A stretch of DNA of 64,000 nucleotides from Cohnella cholangitidis (GTDB taxonomy: Bacteria; Bacillota; Bacilli; Paenibacillales; Paenibacillaceae). Shown one piece after another: positions 36,177 through 44,350 of the stretch. A model generated the notes under the pieces. It searched no databases. It was not told where the DNA came from and saw only the letters and a list, made by a program, of their open reading frames with translations. The position numbers were made by a program, and so were the translations under genes. Where the stretch lies: positions 496,001 to 560,000 of the forward strand of contig NZ_CP041969.1 in NCBI RefSeq assembly GCF_014107495.1, read 5' to 3'. Numbering within the stretch: the stretch's first letter is position 1; each line of letters starts with the position of its first letter.

Positions 36177-36724
36177 TCATTTCCCCTCTCCCTTCTCCCC
36201 TAATAGAGATTGGAAATCGAACTCGCCCAATATCTTCAACAGCCGTTCGACCTTCGGCGCCCTCCATGCCGTCATAGCGTAGGTGTGTACCTCATCTGTA
36301 AAGTGGTAATGGTTGCATTCGATGTGCCATTTCGCCTCAGCCTTCGTTAGGAACATCGTATTTTCGCGGACGAAATGCTCCTTCTTCGTAGGAACAAGAT
36401 ATGCATCCTCGTCCATGTACTTAATAATCCATTCAAGCGCTGAGGTTTCGCAGCCGATTTCCTTGAACTCGTCCAGTTTCTCCCCAGAAAGTTCCTCGTC
36501 CTCTTCGATGTCTTTCAAGTAAGAATTGACTTCGTATGATTCCCCGGCGCTAGGAAGATTTACATAGTATCGTTCGGCGTTATCTTCCGTACACTCTACC
36601 CATTTAAAGTCGCCGACTGTCCAAAATCTCGGGATGCTTGGCAATCATCGCTTTGGTCGTTCAGCTCACGTTGTAATTCAGCCAAGAATTGAATATCTTC
36701 CCTCATTTGCTCAGTTATGCTCAT
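36177..36724 (-). pseudogene. Phage hypothetical protein, apparent 1-base frameshift
   Basis: A 42-codon frame from ATG 36724 (AAGGGAG site; MSITEQMREDIQFLAELQRE) ends out of phase at 36596. A 155-codon frame without a plausible start (TTG, no site) covers FWTVGDFKWVECTEDNAERY to the end ERLLKILGEFDF. Adding one G in the plus-strand run 36631-36633 fuses them as DDCQA-SPRFWTVGDFKW, about 182 residues. The block WHIECNHYHFTDEVHTYAMTA is typical of a phage/prophage protein family of unknown role. Confidence 0.6.
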
Positions 36725-36742
36725 CGTCTGCTCCCTTCTCCC

Positions 36743-36922
36743 TCAATAAGTGGTGGGTAATACCCGTTCGATCCTTCGGTGTATTCGATCCATTTCCTCT
36801 GGCGTCCGACAAGGAAATTTACAATCGTTCTTGCATTTGGAGAGATGACCGTCACATTCCGCGCACAGTCCGTTATCCTTAATGCAAGCGAGGGACGTCC
36901 GGCACTCTTTGCATTTTCTCAT
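36743..36922 (-). CDS. 59-aa Cys-rich small protein (zinc-ribbon-like)
   Basis: Short gene found by reading the sequence. The ATG overlaps the stop of the upstream frame (ATGA). Cys pairs CKEC (4-7), C13, CAEC (20-23) and C30/C34/C38 suggest one or two zinc sites, followed by a basic helix PEEMDRIHRRIERVL. The next ribosome site begins right after its stop. Typical of small phage nucleic-acid or protein adaptors; function unknown. Confidence 0.65.
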   Translation of the reverse strand: MRKCKECRTSLACIKDNGLCAECDGHLSKCKNDCKFPCRTPEEMDRIHRRIERVLPTTY

Positions 36923-37383
36923 TCCGTTGCTCCCTTCTCCCTTGGGGGATAGGATAGGAGGATGGTACGGGCTACGTAGCCTTTATCAAGCACACTCCGT
37001 ATCCAACCCTTTTTATCTCTGTTCCAAAATTCTTCATCAGCATAGCCGTTAAGCACCTTATCCTTAGCTGCTAATTCGGATGCCATGACTACATTGTCTT
37101 CGTTTAATCTGAATAACTGTTGAGCAAAGTCGTCCCGTTCCGCCTTGACCTGTTCTAACTCCATTTGCAGTTTGATCATTGGCTCTAATGGACTTGCACC
37201 GAACTTGATCTGTTCAAGTTCTTCCCTTGTCTGTTAGAGTTGATCTAGTAAAAAGCGAATGTCCGCCATAAGATCATGAACGGTATTGGCTTGGACGCGA
37301 ACAGCCCTACCGAGTTTTGATTTATCATTAATCTGTGCTAGTCTCTGCTCATTAGGTTGTGATGCCGCTCCTTTATTGGTCAT
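36919..37383 (-). pseudogene. Phage coiled-coil protein split by an in-frame TAA
   Basis: ATG 37383 (GGAGG site) opens a frame of 49 codons ending DLMADIRFLLDQL then TAA at 37234-37236. The same frame continues without shift QTREELEQIKFGASPLEPMI to the stop at 36919. The heptad pattern runs across the stop, so this looks like one coiled-coil gene with a nonsense codon. The downstream ATG at 37179 has only a weak site, so translation restart is doubtful. Together about 153 residues. Alternatively these are two natural genes. Confidence 0.5.
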
Positions 37384-37684
37384 GTCCTGAATCCTCCAGA
37401 CCGGCGAGTTCTTCAAGTGCTGACCATTCCGAACCAGCTCTTTCCCACTCGCCGTTTTTCATCGCAACTCCATACCTCACCATAGCCAACTTATACTCCA
37501 GTATCTTGCGGGTTACTTCTTCGGGGAATTCGGTGACGAACGTCTTAAAAGATGGGCTGTCGTCGTCTCCCTCGCCATTTAGTGAAATACCTGTTGTGTC
37601 CGAATCCCCTGTCTCAAAGATCATGCTTATATGATAAGGTGATACATAAACCTTTCTACCTGATCCTGTTGTCAGTTTAATCAT
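37373..37684 (-). CDS. Phage hypothetical protein
   Basis: 103 residues. Begins MIKLTTGSGRKVYVSPYHIS, then an acidic middle (GDSDTTGISLNGEGDDDSPS) and a helical C-terminus. GGAGAG before the ATG. Overlaps the start of the next minus-strand gene by 11 bases, in a compact phage-style operon. No function recognised. Confidence 0.65.
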   Translation of the reverse strand: MIKLTTGSGRKVYVSPYHISMIFETGDSDTTGISLNGEGDDDSPSFKTFVTEFPEEVTRKILEYKLAMVRYGVAMKNGEWERAGSEWSALEELAGLEDSGHDQ

Positions 37685-37791
37685 GTCCTATCTCTCCTTT
37701 GCTTTATCGTCGTACTGTGTAGTAGTGCGCATTATTGGTGGAAAAGTTCTACATCGCCTGCTACAATCAAAGAAAAAAGGTGGCGCGGTTT

Positions 37792-38031
37792 ATGAGTTCG
37801 GATCTGGAAAACGATGTGAAAGCACTAGGATATACTGATGAAGAAATTGAGGCCATTAAATACCGGATTTCGTTAAGGTTATCCTATGAAGAATGGAAGT
37901 CCTTTGTAATTCAAGACGAAGGGTTTATCTATGATCCCTATGATGATGAGTATTTAAGACTCCCTACGGGAAGAGTGATCCTCATTCCTTATGATATTTA
38001 CAGTAGGGACATTCTCAGCCAAGTTGATTAG
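37792..38031 (+). CDS. Hypothetical acidic protein
   Basis: 79 residues from ATG 37792 (AAAGGTGG 7 bases upstream); the reading can extend to 37735 but without a site. Begins MSSDLENDVKALGYTDEEIE, with a later tyrosine-rich IYDPYDDEYLRLPTG. It runs against the surrounding minus-strand phage genes. No family recognised. Confidence 0.55.
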   Translation: MSSDLENDVKALGYTDEEIEAIKYRISLRLSYEEWKSFVIQDEGFIYDPYDDEYLRLPTGRVILIPYDIYSRDILSQVD

Positions 38032-38117
38032 TAAGGATCAAGCTATGCAACAGACTTCATGTCTTACCGCCCTATCTATTGAACAAAATGTGTCTACTAT
38101 TCAGGGATAGATCGGCT

Positions 38118-38576
38118 CTATCTCTCCTCCGTCCAGTTCCATAATCCTTGCTGCCCCTTCGCTTCTACAGGCACCGATAGTCGTTGAATGTCGTCCAGCT
38201 CCCACGCATAACGACCATCATCGTAATATCCGAATACATATTCTTTCTCGTCGATATTCCGGACGTTAAGGTCGTCCGCGCCGTGAAGTGGCTTTCCTCT
38301 CAGTAGTACGCCGTGAGTGTTGTCCCACTTCCAGACCTCTGAAAGATTGGCTATTGCAACAATTGCGCCGTAAGGGAGTTTTGTCCAATCCGTGATTCCG
38401 TGTTTTATCAAAGTATTTTTGATTTCCGGTACGGTCATCGCTTGAAGGTCGATCTGCTTTCCGGCGTGTATTACTATGGAGCCGCGATACTTAGTCGGCC
38501 AACCCCGCGTTTCAAAATGTTTCTCGCGGAGAGCAATCAGCATCGCCCATGGTTGATGGATGGTTATGGCTTTCAT
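38118..38576 (-). CDS. ASCH domain protein
   Basis: 152 residues. MKAITIHQPWAMLIALREKH, then ETRGWPTKYRGSIVIHAGK and PYGAIVAIANLSEVWK, are the ASCH (PUA-like) signature, a fold that binds RNA or modified nucleotides. Common on phages and mobile elements. AAGGAGTG precedes the ATG. The C-terminal WNWTEER closes the fold. Specific role unknown. Confidence 0.85.
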   Translation of the reverse strand: MKAITIHQPWAMLIALREKHFETRGWPTKYRGSIVIHAGKQIDLQAMTVPEIKNTLIKHGITDWTKLPYGAIVAIANLSEVWKWDNTHGVLLRGKPLHGADDLNVRNIDEKEYVFGYYDDGRYAWELDDIQRLSVPVEAKGQQGLWNWTEER

Positions 38577-38717
38577 CTATCTATTCACTCCTTATAGTTG
38601 ATGGGATACCTTATATGGATTAGTCTTGTTAAGTTGGTTGGGCTGTTTTTCGCACCCCATCATAATTAGCAGTTGTTCGGCGAATTCAGCAGCCTCAGCC
38701 TCTTCGCTCGGCAACAA

Positions 38718-38969
38718 TTAACGGACGTACCGATGCCCGAACTTAAACGTTGTCAGAAGCCGCACAGAATCCCACGTCTTCGCCCATTTTACGATTCCGA
38801 ATTTGACCCTTAACTCCTTTTTGTACCGCTGATAGAGTCCGTTTAGCGGTCTGTTGTTGTCCTGTGCTGTTCGAAGGTCTTGTCCGGTAAGTTGTTGAAT
38901 GACTTTTGCGGTAATGTCGGCTTGAAGCAATTCAAATTGCTCTGGAGTTAACATTTGAGTCACGCTCAT
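38718..38969 (-). CDS. Phage hypothetical protein, maybe cut short by an in-frame TAA
   Basis: 83 residues beginning MSVTQMLTPEQFELLQADIT and ending FKFGHRYVR before TAA at 38718. The same frame continues LLPSEEAEAAEFAEQLLIMM for 41 codons to 38592. The continuation reads like coding sequence and has no start site of its own, so the TAA could be a nonsense mutation. No function recognised. Confidence 0.55.
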   Translation of the reverse strand: MSVTQMLTPEQFELLQADITAKVIQQLTGQDLRTAQDNNRPLNGLYQRYKKELRVKFGIVKWAKTWDSVRLLTTFKFGHRYVR

Positions 38970-39058
38970 CCTGCATCCTTCTCCATTAAGGAAAATATTG
39001 TCGTTCTATATCTGAATGTGTACAATCGTGAGTAGCAATCAATGAAAGGTAGGCCAAC

Positions 39059-39247
39059 ATGACAGCAGAACAATGGGAAACTTTCTTTTGCCTTTTTGGT
39101 GTGGCTATAGTTTTCTTTATTGCAGCAAACATCTTAAATAGATTCAATGTGGGCAGCGTGGAAAGGCTAACGATAGGTACTGTCGTCTTTTTTGTGGGCA
39201 GCATTGTCTATCTTGTTGCTGGACTGCTAGGTTTCAGGCTATTTTGA
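39059..39247 (+). CDS. Small two-helix membrane protein
   Basis: 62 residues with two membrane segments (FFCLFGVAIVFFIAANIL and IGTVVFFVGSIVYLVAGLLG) joined by a short basic loop. AAAGG lies upstream of the ATG. Stands alone on the plus strand between minus-strand phage genes. Function unknown. Confidence 0.55.
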   Translation: MTAEQWETFFCLFGVAIVFFIAANILNRFNVGSVERLTIGTVVFFVGSIVYLVAGLLGFRLF

Positions 39248-39266
39248 TAACTTAAAAAAGTGTTAA

Positions 39267-40064
39267 TTACCTCCCGGCGTGTTCGGCTGCTATTGGATTG
39301 ATCCAAAGTACTTCGGTTCGAGGCTTGCCGCGATCCGCTGTTGCCGCCCTCTCATTTCTGGTCCAATGCCCTAAACGATCGTCATATAACGGATGAGCAT
39401 AACCCGATAAGATTACTGGACCGGGATGCTTGTCCAGCGCTTCTAGGAGTTCATGGTGGTCATCTTCGTTCATTTCATGTCGGTACATCCTGGATGATCG
39501 AGTAGATAATACATATGGCGGATCCGCATATATGCACACCTCGGAATAGCGATAGCGCTCAAGAATCTGCAAGACTGGCTGTTGTTCAATTTGTACGTTT
39601 TTTAATCGATTGGTCGCTTCAATGATCTCCTCAGGGGCATCAGACCACTGTGCTGGCCAAAGTTTATGCGGAGCTTTATCGAATTGGATGTTGCTGCGCC
39701 ATCCGGTCCGATCGCTTGTCTTAGCTCCAATCGCTTGCCAAGTCCGGACCAAGAAACGGCGCGCTCTCTCTACCTCGTCCTCAACCGGTTCGTATGAGGT
39801 GTAATACTCCTCACGACTATACGGTGTCCATCGAACCAAATGAGCTAATTCTTCCGGACGGTCCCGGATAACCCGGAAGAGGTTTACCACATCACCGTCA
39901 ATGTCGTTAATCGTCTCTAGAGTACTCGGGGACTTATTGAAGAACACTGCGCCGGATCCGAAGAACGGTTCAAGGTACGTACTATGTGGTGGCATATAAC
40001 TGATAATCCAATCGGCCATGCTCCACTTGCTTCCGGGGTAGTGTAATATCCTTGGGGCACTCAT
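39267..40064 (-). CDS. Phage-type DNA adenine methylase (Dam/D12 class)
   Basis: 265 residues. N6-adenine methyltransferase with the D12 order: HYPGSKWSMADWI (SAM-binding start), LEPFFGSGAVFFNK (motif I) and YADPPYVLSTRSSRMYRHEM (catalytic DPPY). A C-terminal HWTRNERAATADRGKPRTEV completes it. No matching restriction enzyme is seen nearby, so it is probably a solitary phage methylase protecting against host cutting. The recognition site cannot be read from sequence. Confidence 0.9.
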   Translation of the reverse strand: MSAPRILHYPGSKWSMADWIISYMPPHSTYLEPFFGSGAVFFNKSPSTLETINDIDGDVVNLFRVIRDRPEELAHLVRWTPYSREEYYTSYEPVEDEVERARRFLVRTWQAIGAKTSDRTGWRSNIQFDKAPHKLWPAQWSDAPEEIIEATNRLKNVQIEQQPVLQILERYRYSEVCIYADPPYVLSTRSSRMYRHEMNEDDHHELLEALDKHPGPVILSGYAHPLYDDRLGHWTRNERAATADRGKPRTEVLWINPIAAEHAGR

Positions 40065-40236
40065 TAATCATCCCACTTATACCTGATGTTCATGGGTATT
40101 CATCCTTTCACTCTGTTACTGTCATACATTCCCCTTGTATCTGCTGAAAAACTTTGTCCCGATCTAGCATACTAGCCCTTACAATTAGCAATCTGAACCA
40201 TATCCTGAAAAGAAATCTTAAACAGGTGGTGCTCTG

Positions 40237-40953
40237 GTGAAAATTAAGGCAGAACCATTGAATAGATGTGCGCTTGTAACGATATATGGCACATCTTCAT
40301 ATGCAAGAAGATCATTGATTCTCCCTTTGCAAAAAACCATAAATGAAAAAGTTAGTCCCTATTTCAAGAAATGTGGAATAAATCTTTATTCAGTGGACTA
40401 TGCGAATGTCACTTGTCCATTTCCAAATAGCCCCCCAGGTGAAGTTAGAGCCGGTTGTTTGTCAGGAATCTCCTGTCCCCCTACCTCTTTAATGAATGAA
40501 CAAATGATGGATGCTTTTTCTGGGGCAAACATAAAAATCGGTGATCGAACTTTCCCACAAATCATACTGGTGGTTTCTGGGTTTAATTTCCCTGGTGTTA
40601 TTTTGGCTTGTACTGTGGCTCGTACTAAGAACGGAATTAAACGTCCATTTATTTGGTTATCGCAAGCGGCGAATGATGATCCCATAGTAATCGCACATGA
40701 GATTGGTCATGCATTAATGGTACAAAGGAATAGTGCCAGATGTAGATCAGATCCCGATCCTTATTCTAAAACCGACCTATGTCATAATAAGAACAAACGA
40801 AATATCATGTATCCAAACCGAACTGAATTGATACTACCAGTGAGTTTTACGAAAGCTCAGTGCGATTTAATGAAAAAAAGCTATTTAATTCGTCCCAATT
40901 GTCCTGATTCACAGATTTTAAGAAGAAAACTATCTAGGCGCCAACCATCGTAA
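40237..40953 (+). CDS. Putative zinc metalloprotease (HExxH with Met-turn-like motif)
   Basis: 238 residues, AT-rich. The zinc motif VIAHEIGHALMV has His154, Glu155 and His158. NIMYP with Met191 follows 33 residues later, like a metzincin Met-turn, with a His at 183 as possible third ligand. Six to eight Cys, several clustered (CPF...CLSGISCPP), suggest disulfides or a second metal site. No signal peptide is seen. GTG start behind AGGTGGTG. It lies inside the 47-bp-repeat island against the phage genes. I do not recognise a named family. Confidence 0.7.
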   Translation: MKIKAEPLNRCALVTIYGTSSYARRSLILPLQKTINEKVSPYFKKCGINLYSVDYANVTCPFPNSPPGEVRAGCLSGISCPPTSLMNEQMMDAFSGANIKIGDRTFPQIILVVSGFNFPGVILACTVARTKNGIKRPFIWLSQAANDDPIVIAHEIGHALMVQRNSARCRSDPDPYSKTDLCHNKNKRNIMYPNRTELILPVSFTKAQCDLMKKSYLIRPNCPDSQILRRKLSRRQPS

Positions 40954-40984
40954 GCAGGTTACTTCCTTCTTACTTCATAAACCC

Positions 40985-41125
40985 TCAATCTAAGCAAAAG
41001 TATCCTTTCCCTATCCGTTCGATATCGTCGTCCGTAGCCCGAGAAACTACAAACGATTCTCCGTGGACGACTAATACTGTTTCTTCCCCGTCTTTCAGGT
41101 CCTTAAGCTGATCTAGTAACTTCAA
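40985..41125 (-). CDS. 46-aa small phage protein
   Basis: Short gene found by reading the sequence. The TTG start at 41125 overlaps the RusA-like stop (TTGA), with GGAGGT 8 bases upstream. The sequence begins MKLLDQLKDLKDGEETVLVV and continues SFVVSRATDDDIERI. Good site and coupling support translation. Function unknown. Confidence 0.6.
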   Translation of the reverse strand: MKLLDQLKDLKDGEETVLVVHGESFVVSRATDDDIERIGKGYFCLD

Positions 41126-41406
41126 GATGCGACCTCCTGCAATTTGTAAATTTCCATTTCGATTCGTGGGTTTGTCCTATCTATTTGCCAATCAATGACG
41201 CGAGGTAGCGCGTAACGATCATTCGTATAGATCCCCGCATCCTCAAGGCAATCAAGCAATAGTTTTTGACCATTGTGAGTGTCGCGTATCCGGTTGTCCG
41301 GGAAGTAGTACCACAGGTTGACGACGACTTTTCCTTTTGCTGTTTGCCATCCGGACTTATTTCGCCAGAGCCTAGCGAGTAGAGTAGCTTGATCCACTTC
41401 AATCAT
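41122..41406 (-). pseudogene. RusA-like Holliday-junction resolvase, 5'-truncated
   Basis: 94 residues matching only the second half of RusA: VVVNLWYYFPDNRIRDTHNG (Asp pair of the active site), LLDCLEDAGIYTNDR and NPRIEMEIYK. The usual N-terminal third is missing; an in-frame stop lies 6 codons upstream of the ATG and no ribosome site is present. It probably lost its 5' end when the right edge of the island was rearranged. Confidence 0.65.
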
Positions 41407-41569
41407 GATTGCAAAAAATGTTCATTCAAAAGCAATTGCGAATCGACTGAGATGGAAAAGCACAAAAATGGTGGATCGCTACGGAAAGATATTTTCATCA
41501 GTCGACGAGGCTGCTGCCGTAGTATTTGAGGATGTACTTCCAGGGAAAAAGAAAACGTCAAATGGGTAG
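41405..41569 (+). CDS. Possible 54-aa small protein at the island edge
   Basis: Short ORF from ATG 41405: contains SKAIANRLRWKSTKMVDRYG and then FSSVDEAAAVVFEDVLP. It reads like protein, but no ribosome site is seen and its start overlaps the RusA fragment on the other strand. It could be a remnant of a longer gene. The rest of 41570-41834 is gene-free and holds repeats. Confidence 0.35.
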   Translation: MIAKNVHSKAIANRLRWKSTKMVDRYGKIFSSVDEAAAVVFEDVLPGKKKTSNG

Positions 41570-41704
41570 CCATTGGCAGTTAGTTGGCAGTTATTTTCTT
41601 CATTGTTCTTCATTACTTATCACCATATTTCTTTATTTCCGCATATATACAGGCGTTATATCCACTATTTCACCTCATATCATGCAGTATCATATACAGC
41701 GTCC

Positions 41705-41751
41705 CTCCTCTCCCATGAAGGCCCTCGTCGCGAGACGGGGGTCGACTTTTT
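41705..41751 (+). repeat. Right copy of 47-bp perfect direct repeat
   Basis: Identical to 31384-31430. A 33-base imperfect repeat (41578-41610, TTGGCAGTTATTTTCTTCA core) lies 94 bases inside it; the left copy has the matching imperfect repeat 93 bases inside. A 21-base core of the hairpin recurs as the terminator at 42213-42233. Confidence 0.85.
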
Positions 41752-41834
41752 GTTTCAAAAGGGATACAGGATAATCGATATGCATTTGGACAAGTTAAGC
41801 CTATAACAAAAATCCGGAAGCGAGGAAACAACGT

Positions 41835-42173
41835 ATGAAAAAAGTGTCGATAGCCCTTATGATAATGGTCTTAATCGCAATCCAACTTTCCGCTTTTGCA
41901 GCTGCGAATACAACCGATGCAACTCGAACGAACGATCCGACCCAACTTGGACGCGCCGTTCCCGATACCGGAAAAAAATCCAATGACGACATTGGAATTA
42001 CGGAAACGAACGGAAATAGGATCCACGACACAAACGTAAATCGTTCATTCAATAATCTAAATACGATTAGAGCGACAGCAACAAATACAAATAATAAATT
42101 TAATTGGAGCTGGCTTGGTTTACTAGGATTGCTCGGATTAGCCGGTTTAACCAAGAATCGTGGTCGCGCTTAA
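41835..42173 (+). CDS. Secreted WGxxGxxG-type small protein
   Basis: 112 residues. Signal peptide MKKVSIALMIMVLIAIQLSA, cut near AFAAA. A polar, Asn/Thr-rich middle is followed by a C-terminal hydrophobic segment FNWSWLGLLGLLGLAGLTKN, the WGxxGxxG-like anchor found in secreted proteins of Bacillales. GAGGAAAC upstream of the ATG; a hairpin terminator follows. Probably a surface or sorted protein; role unknown. Confidence 0.8.
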   Translation: MKKVSIALMIMVLIAIQLSAFAAANTTDATRTNDPTQLGRAVPDTGKKSNDDIGITETNGNRIHDTNVNRSFNNLNTIRATATNTNNKFNWSWLGLLGLLGLAGLTKNRGRA

Positions 42174-42210
42174 GCGTTGATTACCTATCGTGTTCTTGCA
42201 CTCAACCATA

Positions 42211-42240
42211 AAGCCCTCGTCGCGAGACGGGGGCCTTATG
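42211..42240 (+). terminator. Terminator after the WGxxGxxG gene
   Basis: Stem GCCCTCGTC-GCGA-GACGGGGGC then CTTATGTTTGTT. Shares 21 bases with the 47-bp repeat copies. Confidence 0.65.
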
Positions 42241-42251
42241 TTTGTTCCTAA

Positions 42252-42728
42252 TTATTCCTTATGCTCTTTGATTTCAGGGTAAATAATCGAACTGGCGTAC
42301 CGGGCTAAGCGGACGCTGATCTCCGTACGCAATGTCTCTCTAACGATACCGAACTTGTCCTCATACCCGCGACAAGCGTATCGATGATAAATAATCCCGT
42401 CCGCCGTCTCATCATCGAATACTTTTATGTTCCGAGACTTCATCTCGCGACGGAGCAAAAATAGATCATTGCTGATCCTGTCCATTATTAATTGGATTAA
42501 CTGTTCAAAGAACCTTTTAAATAAATTAGGCGACCGTTTAACCTCTTGCAGGCTCTTGTCGCACAACGTAAGCATATGAGGAAACATGATGGAATCGCGA
42601 ATCATCGTTAGCTCTTCCGTCGTTGCTCTTCCTATATTGGACTTGTTATGGCGATTCTGATATTGCTCTTGATGTTCCGTCAATAGCATCTTCGACTTCC
42701 AACGCTCGTTTCCATCAAGTTTGGTCAT
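42252..42728 (-). CDS. SOS-cassette hypothetical protein (paralogue of 31994-32368)
   Basis: 158 residues. Shares the blocks TEELTMIRDSIMFPHMLTLC, then REMKSRNIKVFDDET and YACRGYEDKFGIVRETLRTE, with the left-cassette protein. The start overlaps the polymerase stop by 4 bases (ATGA), so it is coupled to it. Function unknown; its constant pairing with the polymerase suggests an accessory role in damage tolerance. Confidence 0.75.
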   Translation of the reverse strand: MTKLDGNERWKSKMLLTEHQEQYQNRHNKSNIGRATTEELTMIRDSIMFPHMLTLCDKSLQEVKRSPNLFKRFFEQLIQLIMDRISNDLFLLRREMKSRNIKVFDDETADGIIYHRYACRGYEDKFGIVRETLRTEISVRLARYASSIIYPEIKEHKE

Positions 42729-43983
42729 TTATAGTGTCCTCCGATTTGCTCAGAACGTTCTCTAGCTACTCCGGCTGCCAGTAGCGATGATGCTCTCATG
42801 ATAGCTCCGCTCCCATATCGGTCCTTGATTTGGTCGGTCGTTCGTTCGATTTCGTATGCCGCTGCCCGATCGTCAAATAACGTAAGCTGATAGGCGCTGT
42901 CGTCGGTGAGCTGCGTAAGCGAAATATAAAGACGGCTCACGGGAAGTCCATGCCAATTGTCGGCAAACAGCTTTAAAGCAGCCGCAGCGACTTCATGCGT
43001 AAGGGAAGTAGCATGGGGAAGCGTCATTTGCCGCCCGAATCCCGTTGAACGATCGCCGTCTGTTTCAGCGGCTCCTACAGAGACGACTCGGCCTAAGTAC
43101 CCCAGCCTGCGCGCTCGCCTGCACACTTCGACAACGAGTTCGAGGAGTACGACTTCGATATCCGCTATCTTTTTGTACAGATTGCTTCTTAACGCCTTTC
43201 CGTGGCTTACCGATTTGAGATTTCCGCGTATCGAAGCCACAACCGGGCTCGGATCGATCCTCGTGCGGTCTGCCAATAGTATTCGGCTTGAATATCGCTC
43301 TGTTTGCCCATACGTTGCCTCAACCGTCTTTTGAAATCGGCAAGCGGCATTCTGGCAATATCTCCGATCGTCTGAAGTCCCATATACATAAAATGCTTCG
43401 TCATCCGGTTGCCCACCATGAACATTTGATGCACGGGCAGCGGCCAAAGATCCGTCTCCATATTCTCGTATCCCAGTCTAAAAATGCCGTCCGGTCTTTT
43501 CTTAGCGAAGTTATCCGTTGCCATTTTAGCTAGAATTTTGGTCGGGCCGATCCCTACTCTAGACCACACTCCCGTCGACAACAGAATGCGTTCCTGGATA
43601 TCGTGGGCGATCTCATCCGGGGCGCCGAAGGTCGAAATAGACCCTGTCACGTCTAGAAATTGTTCGTCTATGCTATAAGGCTCAACTTGGTCGGTAATGG
43701 ATTCGAATATTTCCGTGATCAATAAAGAAATCGTAATGTATCGTTGCATCCTGGGCCGTATAACCACAAGGTCCGGGCATTTGGCAAGCGCCTCTCCTAC
43801 TCGTTCCGCCGTCGTGACGCCCTTTGACTTCGCAAGCGGGCAGGCAGCAAGAATAATGCCTGATTTCCTCTCGGGATCGCCAACTGCTATCGGCTTATCC
43901 CTAAACTCCGGATGCGCCGCTTTTTCGATTGAGGCATAAAAGGACTGGCCGTCGACTAAAAATATGGTGCGTTCAGGAGGCAT
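42725..43983 (-). pseudogene. UvrX-like Y-family DNA polymerase, apparent 1-base frameshift
   Basis: Translesion polymerase of the UvrX/UmuC type. The first frame from ATG 43983 has the catalytic Asp in TIFLVDGQSFYASIEKA and Asp-Glu in YSIDEQFLDVTG, then IGPTKILAKMATDNFAKKRP (palm/fingers and thumb). It breaks after AEYYWQTARG. The next frame gives IDPSPVVASIRGNLKSVSHG and the little-finger domain down to 42725. One extra G/C at 43259-43260 would restore about 420 residues, normal length. The second gene of a LexA-controlled cassette. Confidence 0.8.
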
Positions 43984-44170
43984 GTAAGCTTACCGGCAAG
44001 TGGGACAAGATACGATCTATTCTAAAGGGGCGATGAACTCGTTTCTCTAAATCGTAAGCGAACACTTTACCCTCGGCGATGTTACGAATACGAATCGTGC
44101 GTTGCGTAATCTTCCCTTTGGCATCTTGGTAAATAATCTTTACGATCTGCCCAATGTATTTTTCAGGCAT
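43973..44170 (-). CDS. Small WYL-like protein, first gene of right LexA cassette
   Basis: 65 residues from ATG 44170 (GAGGAG site). MPEKYIGQIVKIIYQDAKGK, then TQRTIRI and FRIDRILSHLPV; close paralogue of 32365-32559. It overlaps the polymerase start by 11 bases. A longer frame reaching 44350 is rejected because it would cross the operator boxes. Confidence 0.8.
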   Translation of the reverse strand: MPEKYIGQIVKIIYQDAKGKITQRTIRIRNIAEGKVFAYDLEKRVHRPFRIDRILSHLPVSLHAS

Positions 44171-44187
44171 GCTCCTCGTCTCCATAG

Positions 44188-44227
44188 CGAACGTTTGTTC
44201 CCTTATTATATGGCGAACACTCGTTCT
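44188..44227 (-). promoter_or_regulatory. Two LexA (DinR) boxes of the right cassette
   Basis: CGAACGTTTGTTC (44188-44200) and CGAACACTCGTTCT (44214-44227), 26 bases apart, with TATAATAAG between them on the minus strand. Same geometry as 32577-32616. Confidence 0.9.
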
Positions 44228-44303
44228 TATGCAAGGGATAAACGGACATCTAATTTTGGTAAAATGCCAAAGGGAACGGAAGGAGTTATCAGGTTTCAAA
44301 ACG

Positions 44304-44340
44304 ATAAAAAGACCCGCCGGCAGAAGCCAGCGGAGTCTTT
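44304..44340 (-). terminator. Terminator after the cohesin/dockerin gene
   Basis: Minus-strand AGACTCCGCTGG / CCGGCGGGTCT stem followed by TTTTTATCG. Confidence 0.85.
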
Positions 44341-44350
44341 GATATTCCAT

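Noticed and set aside
44171..44350. N-terminal extension of the WYL-like gene
   Set aside because: Would run through both LexA boxes and the promoter; the internal ATG with GAGGAG matches its paralogue.
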